Part shown: positions 29,889-36,664 of the stretch, piece after piece | How the letters are laid out: each line of letters starts with the position of its first letter | Numbering within the stretch: position 1 is the stretch's first letter | Source of the DNA: Streptomyces pyxinae | GTDB lineage: Bacteria; Actinomycetota; Actinomycetes; Streptomycetales; Streptomycetaceae | Reading direction: 5' to 3' | Assembly: GCF_024756275.1 (NCBI RefSeq) | Contig: NZ_JANUGQ010000002.1 | Location: 1 to 64,000, forward strand | DNA length: 64,000 nt | Program-made: the position numbers and the translations under genes | Notes under the pieces: model-generated | What the model saw: only the letters and a program-made list of their open reading frames with translations | The model's database searches: none | What the model was told of the DNA's origin: nothing

Positions 29889-31073
29889 ATGACCATCCGC
29901 GACGTCTATGTGGTCGACGCCGTCCGCACCCCGGTCGGCAAGTTCGGCGGCGCCCTCTCCGGTGTGCGCCCCGACGACCTGGCCGCCCATGTGGTGCGCT
30001 CCCTGGTCGCCCGCACCCCCGCGCTGGATCCGGCCAGGATCGACGACGTCTACTTCGGGGACGCCAACGGCGCCGGGGAGGACAACCGGGACGTGGCCCG
30101 GATGGCGGTGCTGCTGGCGGGGCTGCCGGTCACCGTGCCGGGCGTCACCGTCAACCGGCTCTGCGGCTCCGGTCTGGAGGCCGTCGTCCAGGCCGCCCGG
30201 GCCGTCGCCCTCGGGGACGCCTCGGTGGTGCTGGCCGGCGGCGTCGAGTCGATGTCCCGCGCCCCCTGGGTGGTGCAGAAGCCGGAGCGCCCGTTCCCTG
30301 CGGCCCACCAGCAGCTCTGGTCCACCACACTCGGCTGGCGGATGACCAACCCGGCGATGCCCCCGGAGTGGACGGTCTCGCTCGGTGAGGGCGCCGAGCT
30401 GGTGGCGGACAAGCACGCCCTGACCCGGGAGCGGCAGGACGCCTTCGCCCTGGCCAGCCACCGCGGGGCCGCGGCCGCCTGGGCGGCGGGGGAGTACGAC
30501 GCCGAGGTGGTCCCGTACCCCGGCACCGCGCTCGCCCGGGACGAGAGCGTCCGCGACACCACCTCGATGGAGGCGCTGGCGAAGCTGAAGCCGGCGTTCC
30601 GGGACGGCGGCACCGTCACGGCGGGCAACTCCTCGCCGCTCAGCGACGGGGCCGCCGCACTGCTCCTGGTGGACGAGGAGGGGCTGCGCGCCTGCGGCCG
30701 GGAGCCGCTCGCCCGGATCGGCGCCTCGGCGGTGACCGGGGTCGAGCCGCGGCTCTTCGGGCTCGGTCCGGTGGAGGCGGTCCAGCGGGCGCTGACCCGG
30801 GCCGGACGCGCCTTCGGCGACCTGGCGGTCTTCGAGCTCAACGAGGCGTTCGCCGCCCAGTCCCTGGGCTGCCTCGCGGAGTGGCCGGAGCTGGACCCGG
30901 CCGTGGTCAATCCGCGCGGCGGGGCCATCGCGATCGGCCACCCGCTGGGGGCCTCGGGCGCCCGGCTGGCCGGCGCGGTCGCCCATCAGCTCGCCGCCGC
31001 CGGCTCGGGCACCGGTCTGGCGGCGCTGTGCATCGGTGTGGGCCAGGGGCTGGCCCTCGTCCTCGAACGCTGA
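29889..31073 (+). CDS. Acetyl-CoA acyltransferase, PcaF/PaaJ-like thiolase
   Basis: 394 residues. The thiolase catalytic set is complete: nucleophile Cys92 in NRLCGSGLEA, FELNEAFAAQ, GGAIAIGHPLGASG and the C-terminal ALCIGVGQG. Features such as GEDNRDVARMAVLLAGLP and STTLGWRMTNP are close to 3-oxoadipyl-CoA thiolases, suggesting aromatic (beta-ketoadipate or phenylacetate) degradation. No other pathway genes are adjacent, so the substrate is inferred. GGGAGAGAAG upstream is a strong ribosome site. Confidence 0.9.
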   Translation: MTIRDVYVVDAVRTPVGKFGGALSGVRPDDLAAHVVRSLVARTPALDPARIDDVYFGDANGAGEDNRDVARMAVLLAGLPVTVPGVTVNRLCGSGLEAVVQAARAVALGDASVVLAGGVESMSRAPWVVQKPERPFPAAHQQLWSTTLGWRMTNPAMPPEWTVSLGEGAELVADKHALTRERQDAFALASHRGAAAAWAAGEYDAEVVPYPGTALARDESVRDTTSMEALAKLKPAFRDGGTVTAGNSSPLSDGAAALLLVDEEGLRACGREPLARIGASAVTGVEPRLFGLGPVEAVQRALTRAGRAFGDLAVFELNEAFAAQSLGCLAEWPELDPAVVNPRGGAIAIGHPLGASGARLAGAVAHQLAAAGSGTGLAALCIGVGQGLALVLER

Positions 31074-31082
31074 GCCGCAATC

Positions 31083-31283
31083 CCTGAGCTCCGGTCCCCG
31101 GGGCTCCTGGGTCCGGGGTTCCCGAGGGCCAGCTCGGGGGCTCCTGAGCTCCGGGGGGCCCGGGGCCGGGGATTTCCGGAGGCCCGGGGGCGTTCGTACG
31201 CCCCTGCCCCTGGAGGACCGGAGCCCCCTGGTACGGCCGGGGCACCCCGGGCCCCTGGAGGACCGGAGCCCCCCGGGACGGCG
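31083..31283. repeat. Repeat-rich convergent spacer
   Basis: CCTGAGCTCCGG occurs at 31083 and 31143 (60-bp period). GCCCCTGGAGGACCGGAGCC + CCC occurs at 31206-31228 and 31251-31273 (45-bp period). Many short GC inverted repeats lie between. It separates the convergent thiolase and thioredoxin genes and probably ends both transcripts. Confidence 0.6.
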
Positions 31284-31355
31284 GGAGCACCCCGGTGTGA
31301 CCGGAGCGCCCCGGCCGCCTCCGCCCGTGCGCGGTACGGCGGCGGGGCCGCTCGC

Positions 31356-31724
31356 TCAGCCCTGCGGGCCGGCCTCCTCGATCGACTTCCGGACCTCGTC
31401 CATGTCCAGCTGCCTGGCCTGCCCGATGACATCCTCCAGCGCGCTCTCGGGCAGGGCCCCCGGCTGCGCGAAGACCGCCACGTTCTCCCGCACGATCATC
31501 AGGGTGGGGATGGACTGGATGTCGAAGGCCGCGGCCAGCTCCGTCTGCGCCTCGGTGTCCACCTTGGCGAAGACCAGATCGGGATGCCGCTCGGACGCGC
31601 CCTCGAAGACGGGGGCGAACTGACGGCACGGCCCGCACCAGGAAGCCCAGAAGTCGATCAGCACGAAGTCGTTGTCGTTGACGATCTGGTCGAAGTTTTC
31701 CTTGGTGAGCTCTACCGTGCTCAT
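31356..31724 (-). CDS. trxC: Thioredoxin (TrxC-like)
   Basis: 122 residues with the active site WCGPC (Trp29, Cys30, Cys33) in FWASWCGPCRQFAPVF. The conserved cis-Pro is in SIPTLMIVREN. It is a cytosolic disulfide reductant for proteins, reduced by thioredoxin reductase, which is not in the window. Upstream is GGAAT-N19-GTT, close to the sigma-R oxidative-stress promoter. I recall a sigma-R-dependent trxC (SCO0885) in the syntenic S. coelicolor region; the symbol rests on that inference. Confidence 0.9.
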   Translation of the reverse strand: MSTVELTKENFDQIVNDNDFVLIDFWASWCGPCRQFAPVFEGASERHPDLVFAKVDTEAQTELAAAFDIQSIPTLMIVRENVAVFAQPGALPESALEDVIGQARQLDMDEVRKSIEEAGPQG

Positions 31725-31798
31725 GCTCTGTGTACCTCTTCCCGGTGGATGCACCGTCGGGGCGGGTGGCCGTACGTGATGAATGGCGCTCCGGGCAC

Positions 31799-31825
31799 AA
31801 CCGTGCGCGCGGGCAACGCTATTCC
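31799..31825 (-). promoter_or_regulatory. Sigma-R-like promoter of the thioredoxin gene
   Basis: On the minus strand GGAAT (31825-31821) is followed after 19 nt by GTT (31801-31799), one base longer than the published GGAAT-N18-GTT consensus. It is about 75 bp before the trxC ATG. Sigma-R controls thiol-oxidative-stress genes, which suits a thioredoxin. Confidence 0.6.
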
Positions 31826-31874
31826 ACCCCTGCCCATGTGGCCTGGGCGCACACGTACCAGCAGACTGTGCCCC

Positions 31875-33359
31875 ATGAGCGAATCGAGCGCGGTGAGCGG
31901 GACGGCGGCAGAGGGCTCCGGACGGCACGGCGGCGGGGACGCCCTCGTCTTCGACGTCGTGGTGGTGGGCGCGGGACCGGTCGGTGAGAACGTGGCGGAC
32001 CGGGCGGCGGCCGCGGGGCTGAGCGTGGCGGTGGTGGAGAGCGAACTGGTCGGCGGCGAATGCTCCTACTGGGCGTGCATGCCCAGCAAGGCGCTGCTGC
32101 GGCCGGTCATCGCCCGCGCCGACGCGGGCAGGCTGCCGGGGCTCGCCGGGGCGGTGCGGGAACCACTGGACACGGACGCGGTGCTGGCCCGGCGGGACGA
32201 GTTCGCCTCGCACTGGAAGGACGACGGCCAGCTCGGCTGGCTCGACTCGATCGGGGTCTCCCTGTACCGGGGCCACGGGCGGCTGGACGGCGAGCGGCGG
32301 GTGACGGTCGAGGGCCCGGACGGCGGGCGCACCGCGCTGACCGCCCGGCACGCGGTCGCGGTGTGCACCGGCAGCCGGGCCGTGGTCCCCGGGCTGCCGG
32401 GCATCGAGGACGCCCGGCCCTGGACCAGCCGCGAGGCGACCAGCGCCAAGGCAGCCCCGGGCCGGCTGGCCGTGGTCGGCGGGGGCGTGGTCGGGGTCGA
32501 GATGGCCACCGCCTGGGCGGCCCTCGGCTCCCGGGTCACCCTGCTGGTCCGGGGCGACGGACTGCTGCCCCGGATGGAGCCGTTCGCCGGGGAACTGGTG
32601 GCCGAGGCACTGGCCGGGGCGGGCGCCGAGGTCCGTACCGGCGCCTCGGTCGCCGCCGTGGAGCGCTCCCGCCCCGACGGACCGGTCACCGTGGTGCTGG
32701 AGGGCGGCGAGCGGTTGGAGGCCGACGAGATCCTCTTCGCCACCGGCCGGGCGCCGCGCACCGGCGACCTGGGCCTGGAGACGGTCGGGCTGGAGCCCGG
32801 CAGCTGGCTCTCCGTGGACGACAGCTGCCGGGTGCGGGACAGCGAGTGGCTCTATGCCGTCGGGGACGTCAACCACCGGGCGCTCCTCACCCACCAGGGC
32901 AAGTACCAGGCCCGGATCGCCGGGGCCGCCATCGCCGCCCGGGCCGCCGGTGACACCCCGGACACCCGGGCCTGGGGCGCCCACGCCGCCACCGCCGACC
33001 ACGCGGCCGTGCCGCAGGTCGTCTTCACCGACCCCGAGGTGGCGGCGGTGGGGCTGAGCCTCGCGGAGGCCGAGCGCGCCGGGCACCGGGTCCGGGCGGT
33101 CGACTACGACCTGTCCTCGGTGGCGGGCGCGAGCCTGTACGCCGACGGCTACCGGGGCCGGGCGCGCATGGTGGTCGATCTGGAGCGCGAGATCCTGCTG
33201 GGCGTCACCCTGGCGGGCCCGGGCGTCGGGGAGCTGATCCACGCGGCGACCGTCGCCGTGGTGGGCGAGGTCCCGATCTCCCGGCTCTGGCACGCGGTCC
33301 CCTCCTACCCGACCATCAGCGAGGTCTGGCTGCGGCTGCTGGAGACCTACCGGGGCTGA
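31875..33359 (+). CDS. Pyridine nucleotide-disulfide oxidoreductase-like flavoprotein
   Basis: 494 residues. FAD motif VVVVGAGPVGEN (about 29-40), redox Cys pair GGECSYWACMPSK (Cys63, Cys68), NAD(P) motif VVGGGVVGVEMA and second FAD motif LYAVGDVN. The C-terminal dimerisation domain ends HAVPSYPTISEVWLRLLE. In dihydrolipoamide, glutathione and mercuric reductases the catalytic base is a His in HPT(x)SE; here that position appears to be Tyr. So substrate and chemistry may differ, as in LpdA-type quinone reductases. It is divergent from thioredoxin, sharing a 150-bp promoter region. Confidence 0.88.
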   Translation: MSESSAVSGTAAEGSGRHGGGDALVFDVVVVGAGPVGENVADRAAAAGLSVAVVESELVGGECSYWACMPSKALLRPVIARADAGRLPGLAGAVREPLDTDAVLARRDEFASHWKDDGQLGWLDSIGVSLYRGHGRLDGERRVTVEGPDGGRTALTARHAVAVCTGSRAVVPGLPGIEDARPWTSREATSAKAAPGRLAVVGGGVVGVEMATAWAALGSRVTLLVRGDGLLPRMEPFAGELVAEALAGAGAEVRTGASVAAVERSRPDGPVTVVLEGGERLEADEILFATGRAPRTGDLGLETVGLEPGSWLSVDDSCRVRDSEWLYAVGDVNHRALLTHQGKYQARIAGAAIAARAAGDTPDTRAWGAHAATADHAAVPQVVFTDPEVAAVGLSLAEAERAGHRVRAVDYDLSSVAGASLYADGYRGRARMVVDLEREILLGVTLAGPGVGELIHAATVAVVGEVPISRLWHAVPSYPTISEVWLRLLETYRG

Positions 33360-33567
33360 GCCGGCCCCGTGGACCGGGCCCGGGTCCCTCCGGCAGGGCC
33401 GTCCGGTACGGCTCCGGGCTCCGCGGTACGGGACCGGAGCGCCGGACGCCGCTGGTCGGCAACCGGCTGGCGGACCGGCGGGACCCGGCCCCGCCGGCTG
33501 CCGGGGGCGTACCCGGTACGGCGCCGGGGGCGTACCCGGTGGGGCTCCGGGGGCGGCCGGGTCCCGT

Positions 33568-33633
33568 CGGCGGCCCGCGCCCCTCGGCTCGGTGGCCCGC
33601 GCCCCTCGGCCCGGCGGCCCGCGCCGCCGGGCC
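33568..33633. repeat. Three 22-bp tandem repeats
   Basis: Units (CGGCGGCCCGCGCCCCTCGG + CT) at 33568-33589, 33590-33611 and 33612-33633, the last diverged. Non-coding. Confidence 0.75.
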
Positions 33634-33710
33634 CGGCCCGGGCGCGCCGCCGGGCCCGCGCGTGCCGGGCACGGGCGGTGTCCGGGTTCCGGCACCCTGG
33701 CCGGAAAGAG

Positions 33711-33741
33711 CGGTAACCGGCGGCGCCGCACCGGGTTACCG
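33711..33741. promoter_or_regulatory. Inverted repeat CGGTAACC-N15-GGTTACCG
   Basis: Perfect 8-bp arms 23 bp apart centre to centre, about 280 bp upstream of the saccharopine dehydrogenase. The arms are much more A/T-containing than the surrounding DNA, consistent with a protein-binding site rather than chance GC pairing. It could be the operator of the lysine-metabolism pair. Confidence 0.5.
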
Positions 33742-33778
33742 TATGCGCGCCTTCCGGGTGAAGATCGACGACCGCCGC

Positions 33779-33834
33779 CGAGCACCGATGACCACCGACG
33801 AGCACTGTCGAGCACCGACGACCACCGCCGAGCC
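33779..33834. repeat. Two 26-bp direct repeats, 30-bp period
   Basis: CGAGCACCGATGACCACCGA + CGAGCA at 33779-33804 and a near copy at 33809-33834 (three differences). Between the inverted repeat and the saccharopine dehydrogenase start. Confidence 0.65.
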
Positions 33835-34018
33835 CGGTACGACCTGCGCGACCGAGGACGCGGCCCCGTCCGTGCCGTTCCGCCGGAGCGGGGACGGGGG
33901 CGGGACTCGTGGGGCCGGGCGGGCCGGACCGGGCGCCCCGGCTCGCCCGGCCCCTCCGGCGAGGGCGGTCCGGGGCGGGCGCGCGGCCGTTCCGTCACCG
34001 CCGACCGAAGGGGAGCCC

Positions 34019-35158
34019 GTGCCCGACATGCCCCAGCTGTGGATCCGTCACGAGACCCGGCCGACCGAGCGGCGCGCGCCGGTCGTCCCCCGGGACGCCG
34101 CCGTCCTCACCGGGCTCGGCGTCCGGATCACCGTGGAGGAGTCGCCCCGGCGCGTCTTCTCCGCCGAGGAGTACGCGGCCGCCGGCTGCGCCCTCGCGCC
34201 CGCCGGCTCCTGGCCCGGCGCCCCGGGGGACGCGTACGTCCTCGGGCTCAAGGAACTGCCCGGCCGGCCGGAGCGGCTGCGCCACCGGCACATCTTCTTC
34301 GGCCACGCCTACAAGGGGCAGCCCGGCGCCGGGGAACTGCTGGACCGCTTCACGGCGGGCGGGGGCACCCTGCTCGACCTGGAGTACCTCACCGACGCCC
34401 AGGGGGCCCGGCGTGTCGCCTTCGGTTACTGGGCCGGTTATGCGGGGGCGGCCCTGGCCCTGCTGACGGCCCGCGGCCGGCTCACCGCGCCGCTGCGGCC
34501 CCTCGACCGGGCCTCGCTCGACGCGGAGCTGCGCGGCTCCCGGGAGGCGGCGGCCCCGGCGGCCGGGCCCCTCTCGGCCGTGGTGATCGGGGCGCTCGGG
34601 CGCAGCGGGCGGGGTGCCTGCGACGCCCTCCGGGCCGGTGGCGTCGAGCCGACGCGCTGGGACCTGGCGGAGACCCGGGAGCTGGACCGGGAGGCGCTGC
34701 TGAGCCACGACATCCTGGTCAGCACGGTGCTGGTCACCCGGCCCGTTCCGCCCTTTCTGACCACCGCCGGACTCGGCGTCCCGGGCCGGCTGTCGGTCGT
34801 TGCCGACATCACCTGCGACATCGGTTCCGGGCTGAGCGTGCTGCCGTTCAACGACCGGCTGACGGACTGGCGGAACCCGGTCCGCCGGGTTCCGGCCGCC
34901 GGCCGGGAGGTCCGGGTGATCGCCATCGACAACCTGCCCTCGCTGTTGCCCGCCGAGGCGAGCACGGACTTCTCGGCGGATCTGGCCCGGCTGCTGCCCG
35001 CTCTGGACACCGGCCCGGACGACCCCGTCGGGCCGGACTCCGGCCCGGCGGCCGGCCGGGGCAGCGACGGCGGTGACTGGGCGCGCTGCCGTGCCGCGTT
35101 CACCGCCGCGACCGAGGCGCGTGCCGCCGCACACCACTCCGGGAGGACCGATGTCTGA
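34019..35158 (+). CDS. Saccharopine dehydrogenase, lysine-forming type (LYS1-like)
   Basis: 379 residues from GTG 34019; ATG at 34028 is the alternative, both behind AAGGGGAG. The alanine dehydrogenase/saccharopine dehydrogenase fold shows LKELPGRPERLRHRHIFFGH and AYKGQPG. Lys78 and His96 line up with the catalytic Lys77/His96 pair of yeast LYS1, as I recall. The NAD domain VVIGALGRSGRGACDAL follows, then VVADITCDIGSGLS. It interconverts saccharopine with lysine plus 2-oxoglutarate. The stop overlaps the start of the next gene by 8 bp. Confidence 0.85.
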   Translation: MPDMPQLWIRHETRPTERRAPVVPRDAAVLTGLGVRITVEESPRRVFSAEEYAAAGCALAPAGSWPGAPGDAYVLGLKELPGRPERLRHRHIFFGHAYKGQPGAGELLDRFTAGGGTLLDLEYLTDAQGARRVAFGYWAGYAGAALALLTARGRLTAPLRPLDRASLDAELRGSREAAAPAAGPLSAVVIGALGRSGRGACDALRAGGVEPTRWDLAETRELDREALLSHDILVSTVLVTRPVPPFLTTAGLGVPGRLSVVADITCDIGSGLSVLPFNDRLTDWRNPVRRVPAAGREVRVIAIDNLPSLLPAEASTDFSADLARLLPALDTGPDDPVGPDSGPAAGRGSDGGDWARCRAAFTAATEARAAAHHSGRTDV

Positions 35159-36332
35159 CCCCGCTCCGGCGGCCACCGCCGGTTCCGCCCCCGCCGACCG
35201 CACCGTGCACTGGATCGGCACCGGTCTGTCCGTCGGCCCGACCGCGCTGCGCACGCTCTGCGAGCAGCCGGAGCGGCTGGTGCTCTGGGGACGCCGCCGG
35301 GAGCGCGCCACGGAGACCCTGCGGCGGTTCGGACTGGAGGGGCGGGCCGTGGCGGCCGGACTCGACCGGGACGAGCCGGCCGCCGCCCTGCGACCGGGCG
35401 ACGTGCTGGTGTCCATGCTGCCCGCGAGCGAGCACCCGGGGCTGCTGCGGACCGCGATCGACCGGGGCGCCCACTTCGCCTGCGCGAGCTACGCCTCGGA
35501 CGAGGTCGCCGCGCTGGCACCGGCCGCCGCCCGGGCGGGGACCGTGGTGCTCACCGACACCGGCCTGGACCCCGGTCTCGACCATCTGATGGCGCACCGG
35601 CTGGTGGCCGACGCCCGGCGGGCGGTCGGGGACACCGCCGAGGACGTGCGTTTCACCTCGTACTGCGGCGGCCTCCCGGCCGAGGTCAATGAGTTCCGCT
35701 ACCGCTTCAGCTGGGCGCCGTACGGAGTGCTGGCCGCCCTGGGCACGCCCGCCCGGTTCGTGGCGGACGGGGCGGAGCGCCGCGCTCCCCGCCCTTGGGA
35801 GGCCACCCGGACCCTGCGGAGGGCCGGCGAGGCCTTCGAGGCGTACCCCAACCGCGACAGCCTGCCCTTCGTCGGGGAGTACGGGTTTCCGGAAGGATGG
35901 CGGCTCGCGGAGTTCGTGCGCGGCACCCTGCGCAACACCGGCTGGCGGGCGGCCTGGGCGCCGGTGTTCGAGGCGGTCGCGTCCGGTGACCCGGCGCGCC
36001 TCCGGGACCTCGCCGGCGAACTGGCCCGGCGCTACCCGGCCACGGCGGAGGACCGGGACCGGGTCGTCCTCGCGGTCACCCTGGCCCTGCGCGCCCCGGG
36101 CGGCGGAGGCTGGCGGGGCGAGTACCTGCTCGACCTGACCGGCGGTGCCGAGGAGAGCGCCATGGCCCTCTGTGTCTCGCTGCCGCTGGCCCACGGTGTC
36201 GTCCGCGTCCTGCGCGGCGCCCTCCCGGCGGGGCTGCACCGCGCGGTGGCCGGGACCGAGGCCGACGACTGGATGGCCTTCTTCGGCCGGCACGGCATCC
36301 ACGCCACCTACCGGCAGGACGACCTGCCCTGA
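35151..36332 (+). CDS. Saccharopine dehydrogenase/reductase, LYS9-like
   Basis: 393 residues. The N-terminal Rossmann region HWIGTGLSVGPTAL and LVLWGRRRERATETL fits NAD(P) binding. Further family elements are MLPASEHPGLLRTAID, DTGLDPGLDHLMAH and SYCGGLPAEVNEFRYRFSW, the last conserved in saccharopine reductases. It handles the saccharopine/aminoadipate semialdehyde plus glutamate half of the pathway. It starts inside the previous gene (8-bp overlap) with a strong GGGAGGA site, so the pair is an operon. Together they would connect lysine and 2-aminoadipate semialdehyde; the direction (usually catabolic in bacteria) is inferred. Confidence 0.85.
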   Translation: MSDPAPAATAGSAPADRTVHWIGTGLSVGPTALRTLCEQPERLVLWGRRRERATETLRRFGLEGRAVAAGLDRDEPAAALRPGDVLVSMLPASEHPGLLRTAIDRGAHFACASYASDEVAALAPAAARAGTVVLTDTGLDPGLDHLMAHRLVADARRAVGDTAEDVRFTSYCGGLPAEVNEFRYRFSWAPYGVLAALGTPARFVADGAERRAPRPWEATRTLRRAGEAFEAYPNRDSLPFVGEYGFPEGWRLAEFVRGTLRNTGWRAAWAPVFEAVASGDPARLRDLAGELARRYPATAEDRDRVVLAVTLALRAPGGGGWRGEYLLDLTGGAEESAMALCVSLPLAHGVVRVLRGALPAGLHRAVAGTEADDWMAFFGRHGIHATYRQDDLP

Positions 36333-36472
36333 CGGCCGGTCCGGTCCGACGCCCGGCCTGTCCTGACGCTCGCCCCCGGCCCGGCGGCCACCCCTACCGG
36401 GGGTCACCGGCGGACTTTGAGACGTGCTCCGCGCACTTCACGCCAGTAGAGCGGTCCTGGTGTGGGGCGCCG

Positions 36473-36501
36473 TTGAGGCGGGGCAGGGGAAAAGCTACGT
36501 T
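36473..36501 (+). promoter_or_regulatory. Vegetative-type promoter TTGAGG-N17-TACGTT
   Basis: -35 TTGAGG at 36473-36478 and -10 TACGTT at 36496-36501 with the ideal 17-bp spacing, 164 bp upstream of the DUF6603-like gene. It is the best housekeeping promoter match I found in the window. Confidence 0.6.
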
Positions 36502-36565
36502 CGATCACCTGATCATCGGGATTCGACTCCGCGCGGCATCCGCGGCCTTTTTCCGGTGTGCCCGC

Positions 36566-36605
36566 GTGTCCGTGTAACTGTGTGTCCGTGTGTCCGTGGG
36601 TCCGT
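36566..36605 (+). repeat. Five octamer repeats (consensus GTGTCCGT) in the leader
   Basis: Units start at 36566, 36574, 36582, 36590 and 36598: GTGTCCGT, GTAACTGT, GTGTCCGT, GTGTCCGT, GGGTCCGT. Related degenerate units continue to about 36630. They lie between promoter and ribosome site, in the predicted untranslated leader. Confidence 0.8.
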
Positions 36606-36664
36606 GCGCTGTGCCCAGCTGTGTCCATGCGTCGTCTCTCGGCTTTTCGGCGGAAGGGAACTTC

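Larger units (their letters stand above)
33360..34018. other. 659-bp spacer with repeats and a palindrome before the saccharopine genes
   Basis: GC-rich and without a credible gene. It contains three 22-bp tandem repeats (33568-33633), a large inverted repeat CGGTAACC...GGTTACCG (33711-33741) and a 30-bp-period imperfect direct repeat (33779-33834). The reading frame of the saccharopine dehydrogenase stays open far upstream, but the translation is low-complexity and homology starts only at 34019. Confidence 0.5.
36333..36664. promoter_or_regulatory. Leader region of the five-gene cassette
   Basis: 332 bp. A weak hairpin ACCCC-TACCG-GGGGT (36390-36404) may end the saccharopine operon. A good promoter follows at 36473-36501, then a region of octamer repeats (36566-36605) and the ribosome site GAAGGGAA just before the ATG at 36665. 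The predicted 5' leader is about 155 nt, unusually long for Streptomyces. Confidence 0.6.
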
